Source: Mesorhizobium comanense
GTDB taxonomy: Bacteria > Pseudomonadota > Alphaproteobacteria > Rhizobiales > Rhizobiaceae
Direction of reading: 5' to 3'
Assembly: GCF_005503535.1 (NCBI RefSeq)
Contig: NZ_SCNN01000004.1
Location: 1-64,000 of the forward strand
DNA: 64,000 nucleotides
The notes under the pieces were generated by a model, which saw only the letters and a list, made by a program, of their open reading frames with translations, was not told the DNA's origin and did no database searches. Both the position numbers and the translations under genes were made by a program. This document shows, in pieces, positions 21,348-28,874 of the stretch (position 1 is the first letter of the stretch; each line of letters begins with the position of its first letter).

Positions 21348-22238
21348 TCACGCCTTCCGGCTTTGCGCCCTTGTGGTGATGAACACGCCGGCGGTGATGA
21401 TGATGGCCCCGATCCAGGTCAGCAACTGGTAGTGCTCGCCCAGGAAGAGCGTGCCGGCGAACAGACCGACGGCCGCCGCCACATAGCCGATCTGGCTGAG
21501 ATAGACCGGGCCGCCCACCGCTTGCAGCCGGAAGAAGAAGGCGAACATCGCCGATGCCGACGCGACCTGCGCCAGCACCACCAGCGGCACCCCTGCAAGC
21601 GGCGCGAACGCCTTGAAGCCGAACAGGGCAAGAATGCCGACGAGCAGCAGCGTCGCCGATGCCAGATGGCTGCCGACGGCAAGCTCGATCGGGCCGGTGC
21701 CTTCAGGCCAGTCGACGGTGCGGTAGATGTTGCCGGCGGCAAGGCTGACCGGGATCAGCAGCCCCATCGCCACCCAGAAGAAATCGGCCGGCTGGCCGGC
21801 TTCGCCGCGCGTCACCGCCACCATGACGGCGCCGACAAAGCCGACGACGATGCCTGATATGCCCAGCATGTTGGGGCGCCGGACGCGCAACAGGATCGAG
21901 AACACCAGCGTGATGACAGGCGACAGCGTGAACATGATGCCGGTATAGCCGGCGCCCAGATGCGGTATGGCCGAGAACATCAAGAGGTTCGGCACGGCAT
22001 AGGACACTGCCGCCGTGACGAAGAAATAGCGCAGCTTGTGCGCGGTGAGCCGAATACGCTGGCCGCGCAGCAGGAGTACGCCCAAAAGCACGCCGCCGGC
22101 GCCGAGCGAGATGACGAAGGCCCACACCATGGCCGGCACGCCCGCGGCGGTGGCAAGCTTGCCGAAGGGCAGCGTCAACCCGAGCAGGCCGCCCGTGACA
22201 ACCAGCAGGCCCAGTGCGGAATCCCAGAGAAATTTCAT
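21348..22238 (-). CDS. DMT-superfamily (EamA) transporter
   Basis: 296-residue inner-membrane protein with ten hydrophobic segments in two EamA halves, a metabolite or drug exporter. The second half shows the common pattern GGPVYLSQIGYVAAAVGLFAG then FLGEHYQLLTWIGAIIITAGV. ATG 22238 has GGGGTC eight bases upstream; an in-frame ATG at 22253 is the alternative. A MarR-type regulator is transcribed divergently 101 bases away, so expression is probably controlled by it. The substrate is unknown. Confidence 0.85.
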   Translation of the reverse strand: MKFLWDSALGLLVVTGGLLGLTLPFGKLATAAGVPAMVWAFVISLGAGGVLLGVLLLRGQRIRLTAHKLRYFFVTAAVSYAVPNLLMFSAIPHLGAGYTGIMFTLSPVITLVFSILLRVRRPNMLGISGIVVGFVGAVMVAVTRGEAGQPADFFWVAMGLLIPVSLAAGNIYRTVDWPEGTGPIELAVGSHLASATLLLVGILALFGFKAFAPLAGVPLVVLAQVASASAMFAFFFRLQAVGGPVYLSQIGYVAAAVGLFAGTLFLGEHYQLLTWIGAIIITAGVFITTRAQSRKA

Positions 22239-22305
22239 CGATGACCCCGTCATCCCTGAACAGGCACTTGGCCGCCATTCCATCTTCAGCTAAGATAATA
22301 CAAAG

Positions 22306-22323
22306 ATTCTTAACGTCAAGATA
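22306..22323. promoter_or_regulatory. Candidate MarR operator
   Basis: ATTCTT (22306-22311) and AAGATA (22318-22323) form an imperfect inverted repeat around AACGTC, in an AT-rich stretch between the divergent DMT and MarR genes. Five of six positions pair. It is short, so support is positional. Confidence 0.35.
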
Positions 22324-22339
22324 TTTTATGGTGAGATAA

Positions 22340-22825
22340 ATGGACCGGGCGGCGAGAGCGATCGAACAGTGGAACAGGGAGCGGCCGGATCTTGACGTCT
22401 CGCCTATGGGTGTGATCGGGCGCCTGAATGAAGTGTCCTCGCTGATCGCGCGCGACAGGCTCGCCCCGGTCTTCGCCCGCTTCGGGCTGCAATCCGGCGA
22501 ATTCGACGTGCTGGCGACGCTGCGCCGTTCGGGAGCGCCTTACGCGCTGACCCCGACCGAACTCTATGAGGCCACGATGGTGACCTCGGGTGCGATGACC
22601 GCCCGGCTCGACAGGCTGGAGAAGGCAGAGCTGATCGCGCGGGGCGCCCATCCGACCGACCGGCGCGGGATTGTCGTGCAGCTCACCGAGAAAGGCAGAG
22701 CCCTGATCGACGAGGCCCTGACCGCCCATGTCGCCAACGAGCACGAAATTCTGTCGGCCCTCACGCGCGCGGAGTGCGACACGCTTGCAGGCCTACTGCG
22801 AAAGCTGATTGGTAGCATCACCTAG
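22340..22825 (+). CDS. MarR family transcriptional regulator
   Basis: 161-residue MarR protein with the full pattern: dimerisation helices, helix-turn-helix GLQSGEFDVLATLRRSG to YALTPTELYEATMVTSGAM, the wing LIARGAHPTDRRGIVVQLTEKG, and C-terminal helices. The DR-G wing motif (DRRG) is present. It is divergent from the EamA transporter and probably represses it and itself, with a small-molecule inducer that cannot be read from sequence. Confidence 0.92.
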   Translation: MDRAARAIEQWNRERPDLDVSPMGVIGRLNEVSSLIARDRLAPVFARFGLQSGEFDVLATLRRSGAPYALTPTELYEATMVTSGAMTARLDRLEKAELIARGAHPTDRRGIVVQLTEKGRALIDEALTAHVANEHEILSALTRAECDTLAGLLRKLIGSIT

Positions 22826-22882
22826 CTCGCTGGAGCCTAGATGAAATAGGGCGCTGTTACCCGGTTTGGAAGAGTTGTCGAC

Positions 22883-23548
22883 TTAGTGCCGTTTGCTCCG
22901 GCGTCGGCGCCATCGCCCGAAAGCAATCATTCTGTCCGCAAGCCATACCGGCGTGCCGAGATGGATCAACGCATCCCGGATACCAGCCATCTCGCGGGTA
23001 TTGAACCCTGTATTGGAGTAGTCGACTGACCCGTTCCGCCTAGCTTCCACCCATCGGTGAATTCTTTCACCGTCCGGTAGTCTGGCTGCGAAGGCGAGCT
23101 CACGCCGCATGCAGACCTCTTCGATCCGGGAGCGCAATTCCTCCTCGTAACCAATCCCGCATCGATCGATACGCGCATGCGCAGCCTCATGGACGATGGC
23201 GTTGGCCACCTCTGCGACCGATATGTCTTCGCGCATGACAAACCGTTCATCTAGCTCGCAAGTCAACGTCGATCTTACGAACTGCCCGGCGGCGCCGGGA
23301 ATGGTTGTAATCCAGATTTGTTTGAGATCTAGGACCATCCGCCGGTACCGGAGAGGGTCGACGTCCTGTATCAACTGCAGTGCAGCGGCGACCTTGTCCG
23401 CTGCTTTGCTGCCTTTGCTATAAGCGATCACCAACCCGCCGACTGTGCGCTTGGTATCGGCCCTCATGGCCAGCCGACTAAGAATATCTTGCAGCACGAC
23501 TGACAAAGGTCGCCGCGCAGCGCTCGAGGGCCGGCGCGACGTTGCCAC
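22883..23548 (-). CDS. Unrecognised protein with a zincin-like HEAAH motif
   Basis: I do not recognise this family. The 221-residue product contains HEAAH (residues 120-124), which fits the HExxH zinc-protease motif. A helix with several Glu residues follows (EEELRSRIEEVCMRRE, 135-150), one of which could be a third ligand. There is no signal peptide or membrane segment, and the C-terminus is very basic (RWRRRRSKRH). It starts at a GTG six bases after the DUF1178 stop; ATG 23467 is an alternative. Codon use is visibly less GC-biased than in its neighbours (ATT, CTT and AGT appear), consistent with transfer. Confidence 0.65.
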   Translation of the reverse strand: MATSRRPSSAARRPLSVVLQDILSRLAMRADTKRTVGGLVIAYSKGSKAADKVAAALQLIQDVDPLRYRRMVLDLKQIWITTIPGAAGQFVRSTLTCELDERFVMREDISVAEVANAIVHEAAHARIDRCGIGYEEELRSRIEEVCMRRELAFAARLPDGERIHRWVEARRNGSVDYSNTGFNTREMAGIRDALIHLGTPVWLADRMIAFGRWRRRRSKRH

Positions 23549-23554
23549 CGGAAA

Positions 23555-23980
23555 TCAGTTCCGGTCGTCCGGAAACACCGGGATCGGCATGAAATCGACA
23601 CCGTCTTCGGCGAGGCCCTTGGCCTCTTCCAGCGTTGCTTCGCCATAGATGCCGCGCGCATCCGTTTCGCCGAAATGGATCTTGCGCGCTTCCTCGGCGA
23701 ACTTGTCGCCGACATAGTCGGCGTTTTCGCGCACCTTCTCGGCCATTGCCTTCAACTGCGCCATGGCCTGCTTCTGTGCCTCGCCCATGGCGAGCGCGAT
23801 GGTTTCCTGCTTGCGCGCCGTCGAAACAGCCGGCGCCATCAGGGCCTTGCCGACCTTGTGCGAACCGCAGCTCGGACAGTCGACGAAGCCGCGCTTCTTC
23901 TGCTTGTCGAAATCGTCATTGCTGCGAAACCAGCCTTCGAACTCATGCTCGTGTTCGCAGATCAGGGAAAACCGGATCAA
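23555..23980 (-). CDS. DUF1178 family protein
   Basis: 141-residue protein of the DUF1178 family, common in alpha- and betaproteobacteria, function unknown. The N-terminal IRFSLICEHEHEFEGWFRSN and the zinc-ribbon-like pair DCPSCGSHKVGKALMAP are diagnostic. Its start overlaps the end of the nitrilase-like gene by four bases (ATGA), so the two are translationally coupled. That pairing is frequent in rhizobia. Confidence 0.9.
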   Translation of the reverse strand: MIRFSLICEHEHEFEGWFRSNDDFDKQKKRGFVDCPSCGSHKVGKALMAPAVSTARKQETIALAMGEAQKQAMAQLKAMAEKVRENADYVGDKFAEEARKIHFGETDARGIYGEATLEEAKGLAEDGVDFMPIPVFPDDRN

Positions 23981-24837
23981 GATGCGGCACCCCTGAGACG
24001 CGGCGTCTCGCCGGCGCCGATGCTGAAATCCCGCGCGTTCTTCAAATTGGGGATCTTCTTGCGCGCCGCGAGCGACTGCGCCGGATCGATCTCAGCCACG
24101 ATCACGCCGGGCTCGTCATGGGCGGCTTCGGCCAGGATACGGCCCCACGGATCGACGATCAGCGAATGGCCGTAGGTCTCGCGGCCATCCTCGTGCAGGC
24201 CGCCTTGCGCGGCAGCCACGACATAAGCGCCGTTCTCGATGGCGCGGGCCCTCAAAAGCACATGCCAATGCGCCTCGCCGGTCTGGCGGGTGAAGGCGGC
24301 CGGCACGGTCAAGAGATCGGCGCCCGCCAGGGCCTCGGTGCGGAACAGCTGCGGAAAACGCAGATCGTAGCACACCGCGAAGCCCAGCTTCGCGCCGGCA
24401 GCTTCGCTCACCACCGCTTCGGTGCCCGGCTCATAGGAGGCGGATTCGCGCCAGCTCTCCCCATTGTCGAGGTCGACGTCGAACATGTGGATCTTGTCGT
24501 AAGTGGCAAGCACGGCCCCGTCCGGACCGAACAAAAAGGCACGGTTGGCAAGCTTGCCGTCCGAACGCAGGATCGCGGTAGAACCGACATGAAGGAAAAT
24601 GCTGAGTTCCTTGGCCAGCTTGCGGGCCGTGGAAACAACGACGTCCTTGTCCTGCGTGGTGAAGGCCGCGGCGCCGGCCTGCTTGTCGCGGATCAGCGCG
24701 CCGGTCATTTCGGGCGTCTGCACATAGCTCGCGCCCCGGGCCGCCGCCTCGCGCACCAGCCGTTCCATATCGACCGCATTGCGTTCGGGGCTCTCGCCCG
24801 AACGCATCTGCACCGCCGCCGCCTTGAAAACACCCAT
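23977..24837 (-). CDS. Carbon-nitrogen hydrolase (Nit2/omega-amidase-like)
   Basis: 286-residue nitrilase-superfamily amidase. The catalytic triad is visible: Glu in YVQTPEMTGALI, Lys in TYDKIHMFDVDL, and Cys in GFAVCYDLRFPQLFR. The DLRFPQLFR context fits the Nit1/Nit2 branch, whose members hydrolyse deaminated glutathione or omega-amides. Substrate choice is inference. ATG 24837 was chosen; the frame stays open to 24972 over the glutaredoxin gene, which lies ten bases upstream. The gene is part of a run comF, grxC, this gene, DUF1178. Confidence 0.88.
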   Translation of the reverse strand: MGVFKAAAVQMRSGESPERNAVDMERLVREAAARGASYVQTPEMTGALIRDKQAGAAAFTTQDKDVVVSTARKLAKELSIFLHVGSTAILRSDGKLANRAFLFGPDGAVLATYDKIHMFDVDLDNGESWRESASYEPGTEAVVSEAAGAKLGFAVCYDLRFPQLFRTEALAGADLLTVPAAFTRQTGEAHWHVLLRARAIENGAYVVAAAQGGLHEDGRETYGHSLIVDPWGRILAEAAHDEPGVIVAEIDPAQSLAARKKIPNLKNARDFSIGAGETPRLRGAAS

Positions 24838-24847
24838 CGTCAAATCC

Positions 24848-25117
24848 TCAAATCGTCGAACCGTTGGCCAGCAGCTTGTCGAGCCGGCCTTCCGCATCCA
24901 GTTCATGCAGGTCGTCGCAGCCGCCGACATGCGTATCGCCGATGAAAATCTGCGGAAAGGTCGTGCGGCCATGGGCGCGCGAAATCATTTCCTGGCGCAG
25001 TTCGGGCGAAAACGATGCGTCGTGCTCGGTATAGGCGACACCCTTGCGCTCCAGCAGCCGCTTGGCCGCCGTGCAGTAGCCGCACATCATGCGCGTATAG
25101 ATCGTGACATCGACCAT
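24848..25117 (-). CDS. grxC: Glutaredoxin 3
   Basis: 89-residue cytosolic dithiol glutaredoxin that reduces disulfides with glutathione. The active site CGYC in MMCGYCTAAKRLLERKGV is a variant of the usual CPYC. TFPQIFIGDTHVGGCDDL holds the cis-Pro loop and the GG-CDD glutathione-binding motif. It lies 26 bases downstream of comF and ten bases upstream of the nitrilase-like gene. Confidence 0.95.
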   Translation of the reverse strand: MVDVTIYTRMMCGYCTAAKRLLERKGVAYTEHDASFSPELRQEMISRAHGRTTFPQIFIGDTHVGGCDDLHELDAEGRLDKLLANGSTI

Positions 25118-25143
25118 GACGGAATTCCACTTTCGTTGCCGAC

Positions 25144-25944
25144 TTATATAGTCGCGGACTCGTCCGCCCGGAAGTCCCCCGGCAGTACACGGGCAAAGGT
25201 CAGCACGTCGACGGCAGCCGCCCCTCCTCTCTTCAGGGCCTTGGTGGCCGCACGCACCGTGGCGCCGGTCGTGTAGACATCATCGATCAGAAGCACCCTT
25301 CGGCCGGCGATCTCGATCTCGGCGTCATCGGGCACACGGAAGGCGGCCCGCACATTCTCGTCGCGCTCCTGCCGCTCCAGTCCGACCTGCTGGCGGGTGA
25401 GTTTGACGCGTCGCATGACGGACGGCGCGAAGGTCAGGCCGCTGAGCTCACAAACCGACCGCGCCAGTTCCGCGGACTGGTTGAAACGCCGCCGGAAGAA
25501 ACGCCGCCAGTGAAGCGGCACCGGCACGACCACGTCCGCATCGGCGATGACGTCGGCGCCCACGCGCACCATCCAGCGCGCCATCCAGGGAGCGAGATCG
25601 GTGCGGTCCTGATACTTCAGCCCCTGCACCATCTGGCGGGCGACGCCGGAATAAGCGACCGCCGCCCGTGCCCGCTCGAAGGGCGGCGGATCGGCGATGG
25701 CCTCGGCCGACAGGAACCCCTCGCCCATATGGTGGGTAAACGGCGTGCCCATCACCGGGCACCAGGGCCGTTCCAGAAGCCTGAGCTTCGGCCAGCAGGC
25801 GCCACACAGCACGCCGGGCTGAGAGACCTGCCGGCGGCAGCCCGCGCAAACCGGCGGAAAAAGAATGCGGGCCGGCCAGTTCAGGGCCGAGTGGGCTGCC
25901 GACCGGGCCAGCTTCCCGATCTCGGCGGACTTGATCTTGAGCAT
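25144..25944 (-). CDS. ComF family protein (phosphoribosyltransferase fold)
   Basis: 266-residue ComF-like protein. The N-terminus holds a four-cysteine zinc finger (PPVCAGCRRQV and GVLCGACW). The C-terminal half is a type I phosphoribosyltransferase domain with PRPP loop VLLIDDVYTTGATV and the VPLHWRRFFRRRFNQSAELA helix typical of ComF. In competent bacteria ComF helps DNA uptake; elsewhere its role is open. ATG 25944 is chosen; the frame extends further upstream antisense to the methyltransferase-like gene. Confidence 0.9.
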   Translation of the reverse strand: MLKIKSAEIGKLARSAAHSALNWPARILFPPVCAGCRRQVSQPGVLCGACWPKLRLLERPWCPVMGTPFTHHMGEGFLSAEAIADPPPFERARAAVAYSGVARQMVQGLKYQDRTDLAPWMARWMVRVGADVIADADVVVPVPLHWRRFFRRRFNQSAELARSVCELSGLTFAPSVMRRVKLTRQQVGLERQERDENVRAAFRVPDDAEIEIAGRRVLLIDDVYTTGATVRAATKALKRGGAAAVDVLTFARVLPGDFRADESATI

Positions 25945-26032
25945 AGGATCGGCCACGTGGTTGGTTCTCCACGCCTCTATACAAACCATATCAGGGCGCG
26001 GACAAACAAGGACCCATCCGTTGCAGCCCATA

Positions 26033-26887
26033 ATGGACACATCCCTGTGGCTGGCGCACAAGCGGCGCGCGCTCACCCATCCGTCCGAAGGCGTGGATTT
26101 CCTGATGAACCGTGCCGCTGAGGACCTGGCCGACAGGCTGGGCGCCGTCGAGCGCAGGTTCGGCAAGGCGGCGGCGCTGTTTTGCCAGACGTCAGCCGCC
26201 GCCCAGGTCCTCGCGGCGAGCGGCAAGGTGGCCGATTTCGCCCGCGTCGAGGCGGATGCGGCTTTTCTGGACGGCGCCCCCGGTCTCGTCACGCCGTTTG
26301 AGACCATGCCGTTCGAGCCGCAAGGCCTCGATCTGGTGGTCTCGCTCCTCTCGCTGCAGGCGATGAACGACATTCCCGGCATGCTGATCCAGATCCGCCG
26401 CGCGCTGCGGCCGGACGGGCTTTTCCTCGGCGCCTTCGCCGGCGCCGGCACGCTGGGCGAATTGCGCGAAAGCCTGCTTGCGGCCGAAACCGAGCTTTAC
26501 GGCGGCGCCAGCCCGCGCGTCACCCCATTTACGGACGTGCGGGATGCCGGCGCGCTGCTGCAGCGAGCCGGCTTTGCCTTGCCGGTCGCCGATGTCGAGA
26601 CGCTGACCGTGCGCTATGCCAACCTGTTCGCCCTGATGGCCGATCTGCGCGCCATGGGTGAAACCGGCGCGCTCGCCGATCGCAGCCGGCGGCCGGGTTC
26701 GCGCAGGCTGTTTGCAAGGGCCGCCGAAATTTACGCGGAGCGTTTCTCCGACCCCGATGGCCGTATCCGGGCGAGCTTCTCGATGGTCTGGATGTCCGGC
26801 TGGGCGCCCGATGCATCGCAGCAGAAGCCGCTCAAGCCCGGTTCGGCCAAGGTGTCGCTGAAGACGATACTTGAAGAAGGACAGTAG
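26033..26887 (+). CDS. Methyltransferase-fold protein with degenerate SAM motif
   Basis: 284-residue protein resembling the BioC/NDUFAF5-like class I methyltransferases. Late motifs are readable: DLVVSLLSLQAMNDIPGMLI, IRRALRPDGLFLGAFAG and VRYANLFALMADLRAMGE. The glycine-rich motif I (GxGxG) expected near residue 55 is replaced by ALFCQTSAAAQVLAA, so SAM binding and activity are doubtful. In mitochondria NDUFAF5 hydroxylates a complex I subunit rather than methylating, and a similar role is conceivable. It is divergent from comF with an 88-base gap. Confidence 0.75.
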   Translation: MDTSLWLAHKRRALTHPSEGVDFLMNRAAEDLADRLGAVERRFGKAAALFCQTSAAAQVLAASGKVADFARVEADAAFLDGAPGLVTPFETMPFEPQGLDLVVSLLSLQAMNDIPGMLIQIRRALRPDGLFLGAFAGAGTLGELRESLLAAETELYGGASPRVTPFTDVRDAGALLQRAGFALPVADVETLTVRYANLFALMADLRAMGETGALADRSRRPGSRRLFARAAEIYAERFSDPDGRIRASFSMVWMSGWAPDASQQKPLKPGSAKVSLKTILEEGQ

Positions 26888-26914
26888 GCAATCCGCTGGC
26901 GCGGACGCGCAAAA

Positions 26915-27094
26915 TTACTGTGCGAAAGCGTTGGCAAGCCTGCTGGTGTTGCTGCTGAACAGCCAGGTGAGCGAGTTGAAAACCTGGCCGATGCCGCCGA
27001 TGATCGTCAGCGACAGCACGCAGACGATCAGGGCGTATTCGACGGCCGTGGCGCCGTTCTCGTCCTTCAAAAACCGCAGCAGCACTGTTCTCAT
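26915..27094 (-). CDS. Flp/Fap family type IVb pilin
   Basis: 58-residue small pilin. The prepilin signature is intact: a basic leader MRTVLLRFLKDENGATAVEYALI with the Gly of the cleavage site followed by the A-A-EY motif including Glu5, then a hydrophobic helix. AAGGGG lies nine bases before ATG 27094. No prepilin peptidase, secretin or Tad ATPase gene is nearby. It is a stand-alone pilin gene whose export machinery must be elsewhere. Confidence 0.9.
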   Translation of the reverse strand: MRTVLLRFLKDENGATAVEYALIVCVLSLTIIGGIGQVFNSLTWLFSSNTSRLANAFAQ

Positions 27095-27204
27095 AGGCTC
27101 AATCCCCCTTGCCGGAACCTTACCGCCCATCTGTTAAGAAAGGTTAACGGCAAAGGCTTAACAGGCGGTGAAACGGCCCGCCTGTCGAAAATGTCTTAAC
27201 CATG

Positions 27205-27519
27205 TCAGCAATCGCCGCTGGTCTTGCCGTCGGAGCCGATGATGCAGACCGAGCCGGGCTCGGACTGCAGCACGCTGCGCCGCACCGTGTAGGTGCCGCG
27301 ATGGCTGATCGAGCCGGTGGCCGTCATGTCCAGGCCGGGAAAATCATCGCGAGCCGTCTGCGACCGCGTCTGGCTGTCGAGGAATGGCGTCGCGATCAAC
27401 GCCAACGCCACCGCTGCGGACCCGAACAGCAGCGTTATGCGCAGGATGCCCATGCCGGCGTCGGCGGCGCGAAAGCCGCGCTCAGGCCGGATCGAATCCC
27501 AATCCCTGTCCAGGCTCAT
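27205..27519 (-). CDS. Single-pass membrane protein of unknown function
   Basis: 104-residue protein I do not recognise. A basic cytoplasmic segment precedes one membrane helix (LRITLLFGSAAVALALIA), followed by a small periplasmic part ending in two cysteines (SVCIIGSDGKTSGDC) that could form a disulfide. ATG 27519 has GGAG ten bases upstream, preferred over the ATG at 27600. It lies 110 bases upstream of the Flp pilin on the same strand and could be functionally linked, but that is only position. Confidence 0.6.
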   Translation of the reverse strand: MSLDRDWDSIRPERGFRAADAGMGILRITLLFGSAAVALALIATPFLDSQTRSQTARDDFPGLDMTATGSISHRGTYTVRRSVLQSEPGSVCIIGSDGKTSGDC

Positions 27520-27645
27520 CCTGTCGCTCTCCACGCAATCGGCGACCGCGACGAGAGCGCGGCCTTGGATCAATTTTTCATGATCAGATAAATCTTCCAT
27601 TAACGCTGGCTGATATGGACCACCCCTCGGTCCGCCGCCCGATCC

Positions 27646-28068
27646 TTAGAGCAGATCGATCAGGAACGGGATCAGCGGCGCATCGGCCGGCGGCATCGGA
27701 TAGTCGCGCATCTGCTTCGGCCGCACCCATTTCAGCGCCTGGCCTTCCCTGGGTTGGGCGATGCCGCGGAAGCGGCGGCAGACGAAGAGCGGCATCAGCA
27801 GATGAAAGTCGTCATAGGAATGGCTGGCGAAGGTCAGCGGCGCCAGGCACGGGATGTCGGTCTCGATGCCGATCTCCTCATGAAGTTCGCGAATGATGCA
27901 CTGTTCCGGCGTCTCGCCGGGCTCGACCTTGCCGCCCGGAAATTCCCACAGGCCGGCAAGCTGCTTGCCCGGCGGCCGTTGCGCCAGAAGCACGCGGCCG
28001 TCGGCGTCGACGAGCGCGCAGGCGGCGACGAGAAGCAGGCGCTTGCCGGGATTTGCCAGATCACTCAT
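27646..28068 (-). CDS. mutT: 8-oxo-dGTP diphosphatase (MutT)
   Basis: 140-residue Nudix hydrolase that removes 8-oxo-dGTP from the nucleotide pool. The Nudix box is complete (GGKVEPGETPEQCIIRELHE then EIG), and the context LLAQRPPGKQLAGLWEFPG is typical of MutT. It follows the GNAT gene closely. The start ATG 28068 is the third of three near-identical copies of a 16-base unit; the first two copies give seven-residue mini-frames that stop at once. A GTG at 28080 is in frame but less likely. Confidence 0.93.
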   Translation of the reverse strand: MSDLANPGKRLLLVAACALVDADGRVLLAQRPPGKQLAGLWEFPGGKVEPGETPEQCIIRELHEEIGIETDIPCLAPLTFASHSYDDFHLLMPLFVCRRFRGIAQPREGQALKWVRPKQMRDYPMPPADAPLIPFLIDLL

Positions 28069-28104
28069 GCCCAACTTCACTCATGACCAACGTCACTCAT
28101 GACC
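28057..28104 (-). repeat. Three tandem 16-bp copies at the GNAT stop / mutT start junction
   Basis: Read on the minus strand, GGTCATGAGTGACGTT, GGTCATGAGTGAAGTT and a diverged GGGCATGAGTGATCTG follow head to tail. Copy 1 contains the GNAT stop TGA. Each copy contains an ATG (28100, 28084, 28068). Because 16 is not a multiple of three, the first two ATGs encode only MSDVGHE and MSEVGHE before stopping, while the third opens mutT. Confidence 0.85.
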
Positions 28105-28845
28105 AGGCGGCCGCCGGTAATGATAGCGATAGACTTCCTCAAAACCGAGCGACCGGTAGAGCGCCAGTGCCGGCACGTTGCCGGCCTCGACCTGCAGCCA
28201 GGCTTCCCGGGCGCCGCGCAGCCGCGCCCACTTCAGCGCCGACAGGATCAGGTTGCGGCCATGCCCCCGGTTGCGCGCCGACTTGTCGGTAGCGACCTCG
28301 AACAGGCCCGCAAGGTCGCCATCATGCACGCAGATCAGCGTCGCCAGCGGCTCCGTCCCTTCCTCGAGCGCGAACAGCCCCGCCTCCGGCTGGATCGCTC
28401 CGATGATTTCCGACAGGCCGGGCCGCAGCGAAACATCCGAGCCGCTGACCTTGAGCGACGCGCCGATGAAGCGGCTGATGTCCTTCAGCGGGATCTGGTC
28501 CATGGCGGCGTCGAGCTGCGCGCTGGACAGCGGCAGCCGCATGACCAGCGATTCGTCGAACCGGCTCCAACCCTCCTTGTCCAGATGGCTGGCCAGATCG
28601 GGGCCTGACAGCGGCGACATGCGGAACGTCAGCGGCCGGCCATAGGCATCGAAACGGCGGCTGGCGCGGCCGATGCGGTCGGCGATGTGCTGGATGTCGC
28701 CGGGATCGAGCGGGTTGACCGAATTCAGCCGCTTGGCCGGATGGCCGGCGGTCAGCCGCACCACCCAGGTGCCGTCATAATGGACGGCGGCAGCCGGCCA
28801 TGCGCGAAAGCCGGCGGCCTCGTAGCGGCGCACGGTCGCGAGCAT
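28093..28845 (-). CDS. GNAT family N-acetyltransferase
   Basis: 250-residue protein with a C-terminal GNAT domain. The acetyl-CoA loop is visible as KSARNRGHGRNLILSALKWA, followed by AWLQVEAGNVPALALYRSLGFEEVYRYHYR. The N-terminal half is a degenerate second GNAT-like fold. I chose ATG 28845, 30 bases after the argJ stop; the frame reaches 28932 but would overlap argJ. The order argJ-GNAT-mutT is common in rhizobia. Substrate unknown. Confidence 0.85.
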   Translation of the reverse strand: MLATVRRYEAAGFRAWPAAAVHYDGTWVVRLTAGHPAKRLNSVNPLDPGDIQHIADRIGRASRRFDAYGRPLTFRMSPLSGPDLASHLDKEGWSRFDESLVMRLPLSSAQLDAAMDQIPLKDISRFIGASLKVSGSDVSLRPGLSEIIGAIQPEAGLFALEEGTEPLATLICVHDGDLAGLFEVATDKSARNRGHGRNLILSALKWARLRGAREAWLQVEAGNVPALALYRSLGFEEVYRYHYRRPPGHE

Positions 28846-28874
28846 GCTTGCCGGGTGGCGCGAAACCAAGGCGA

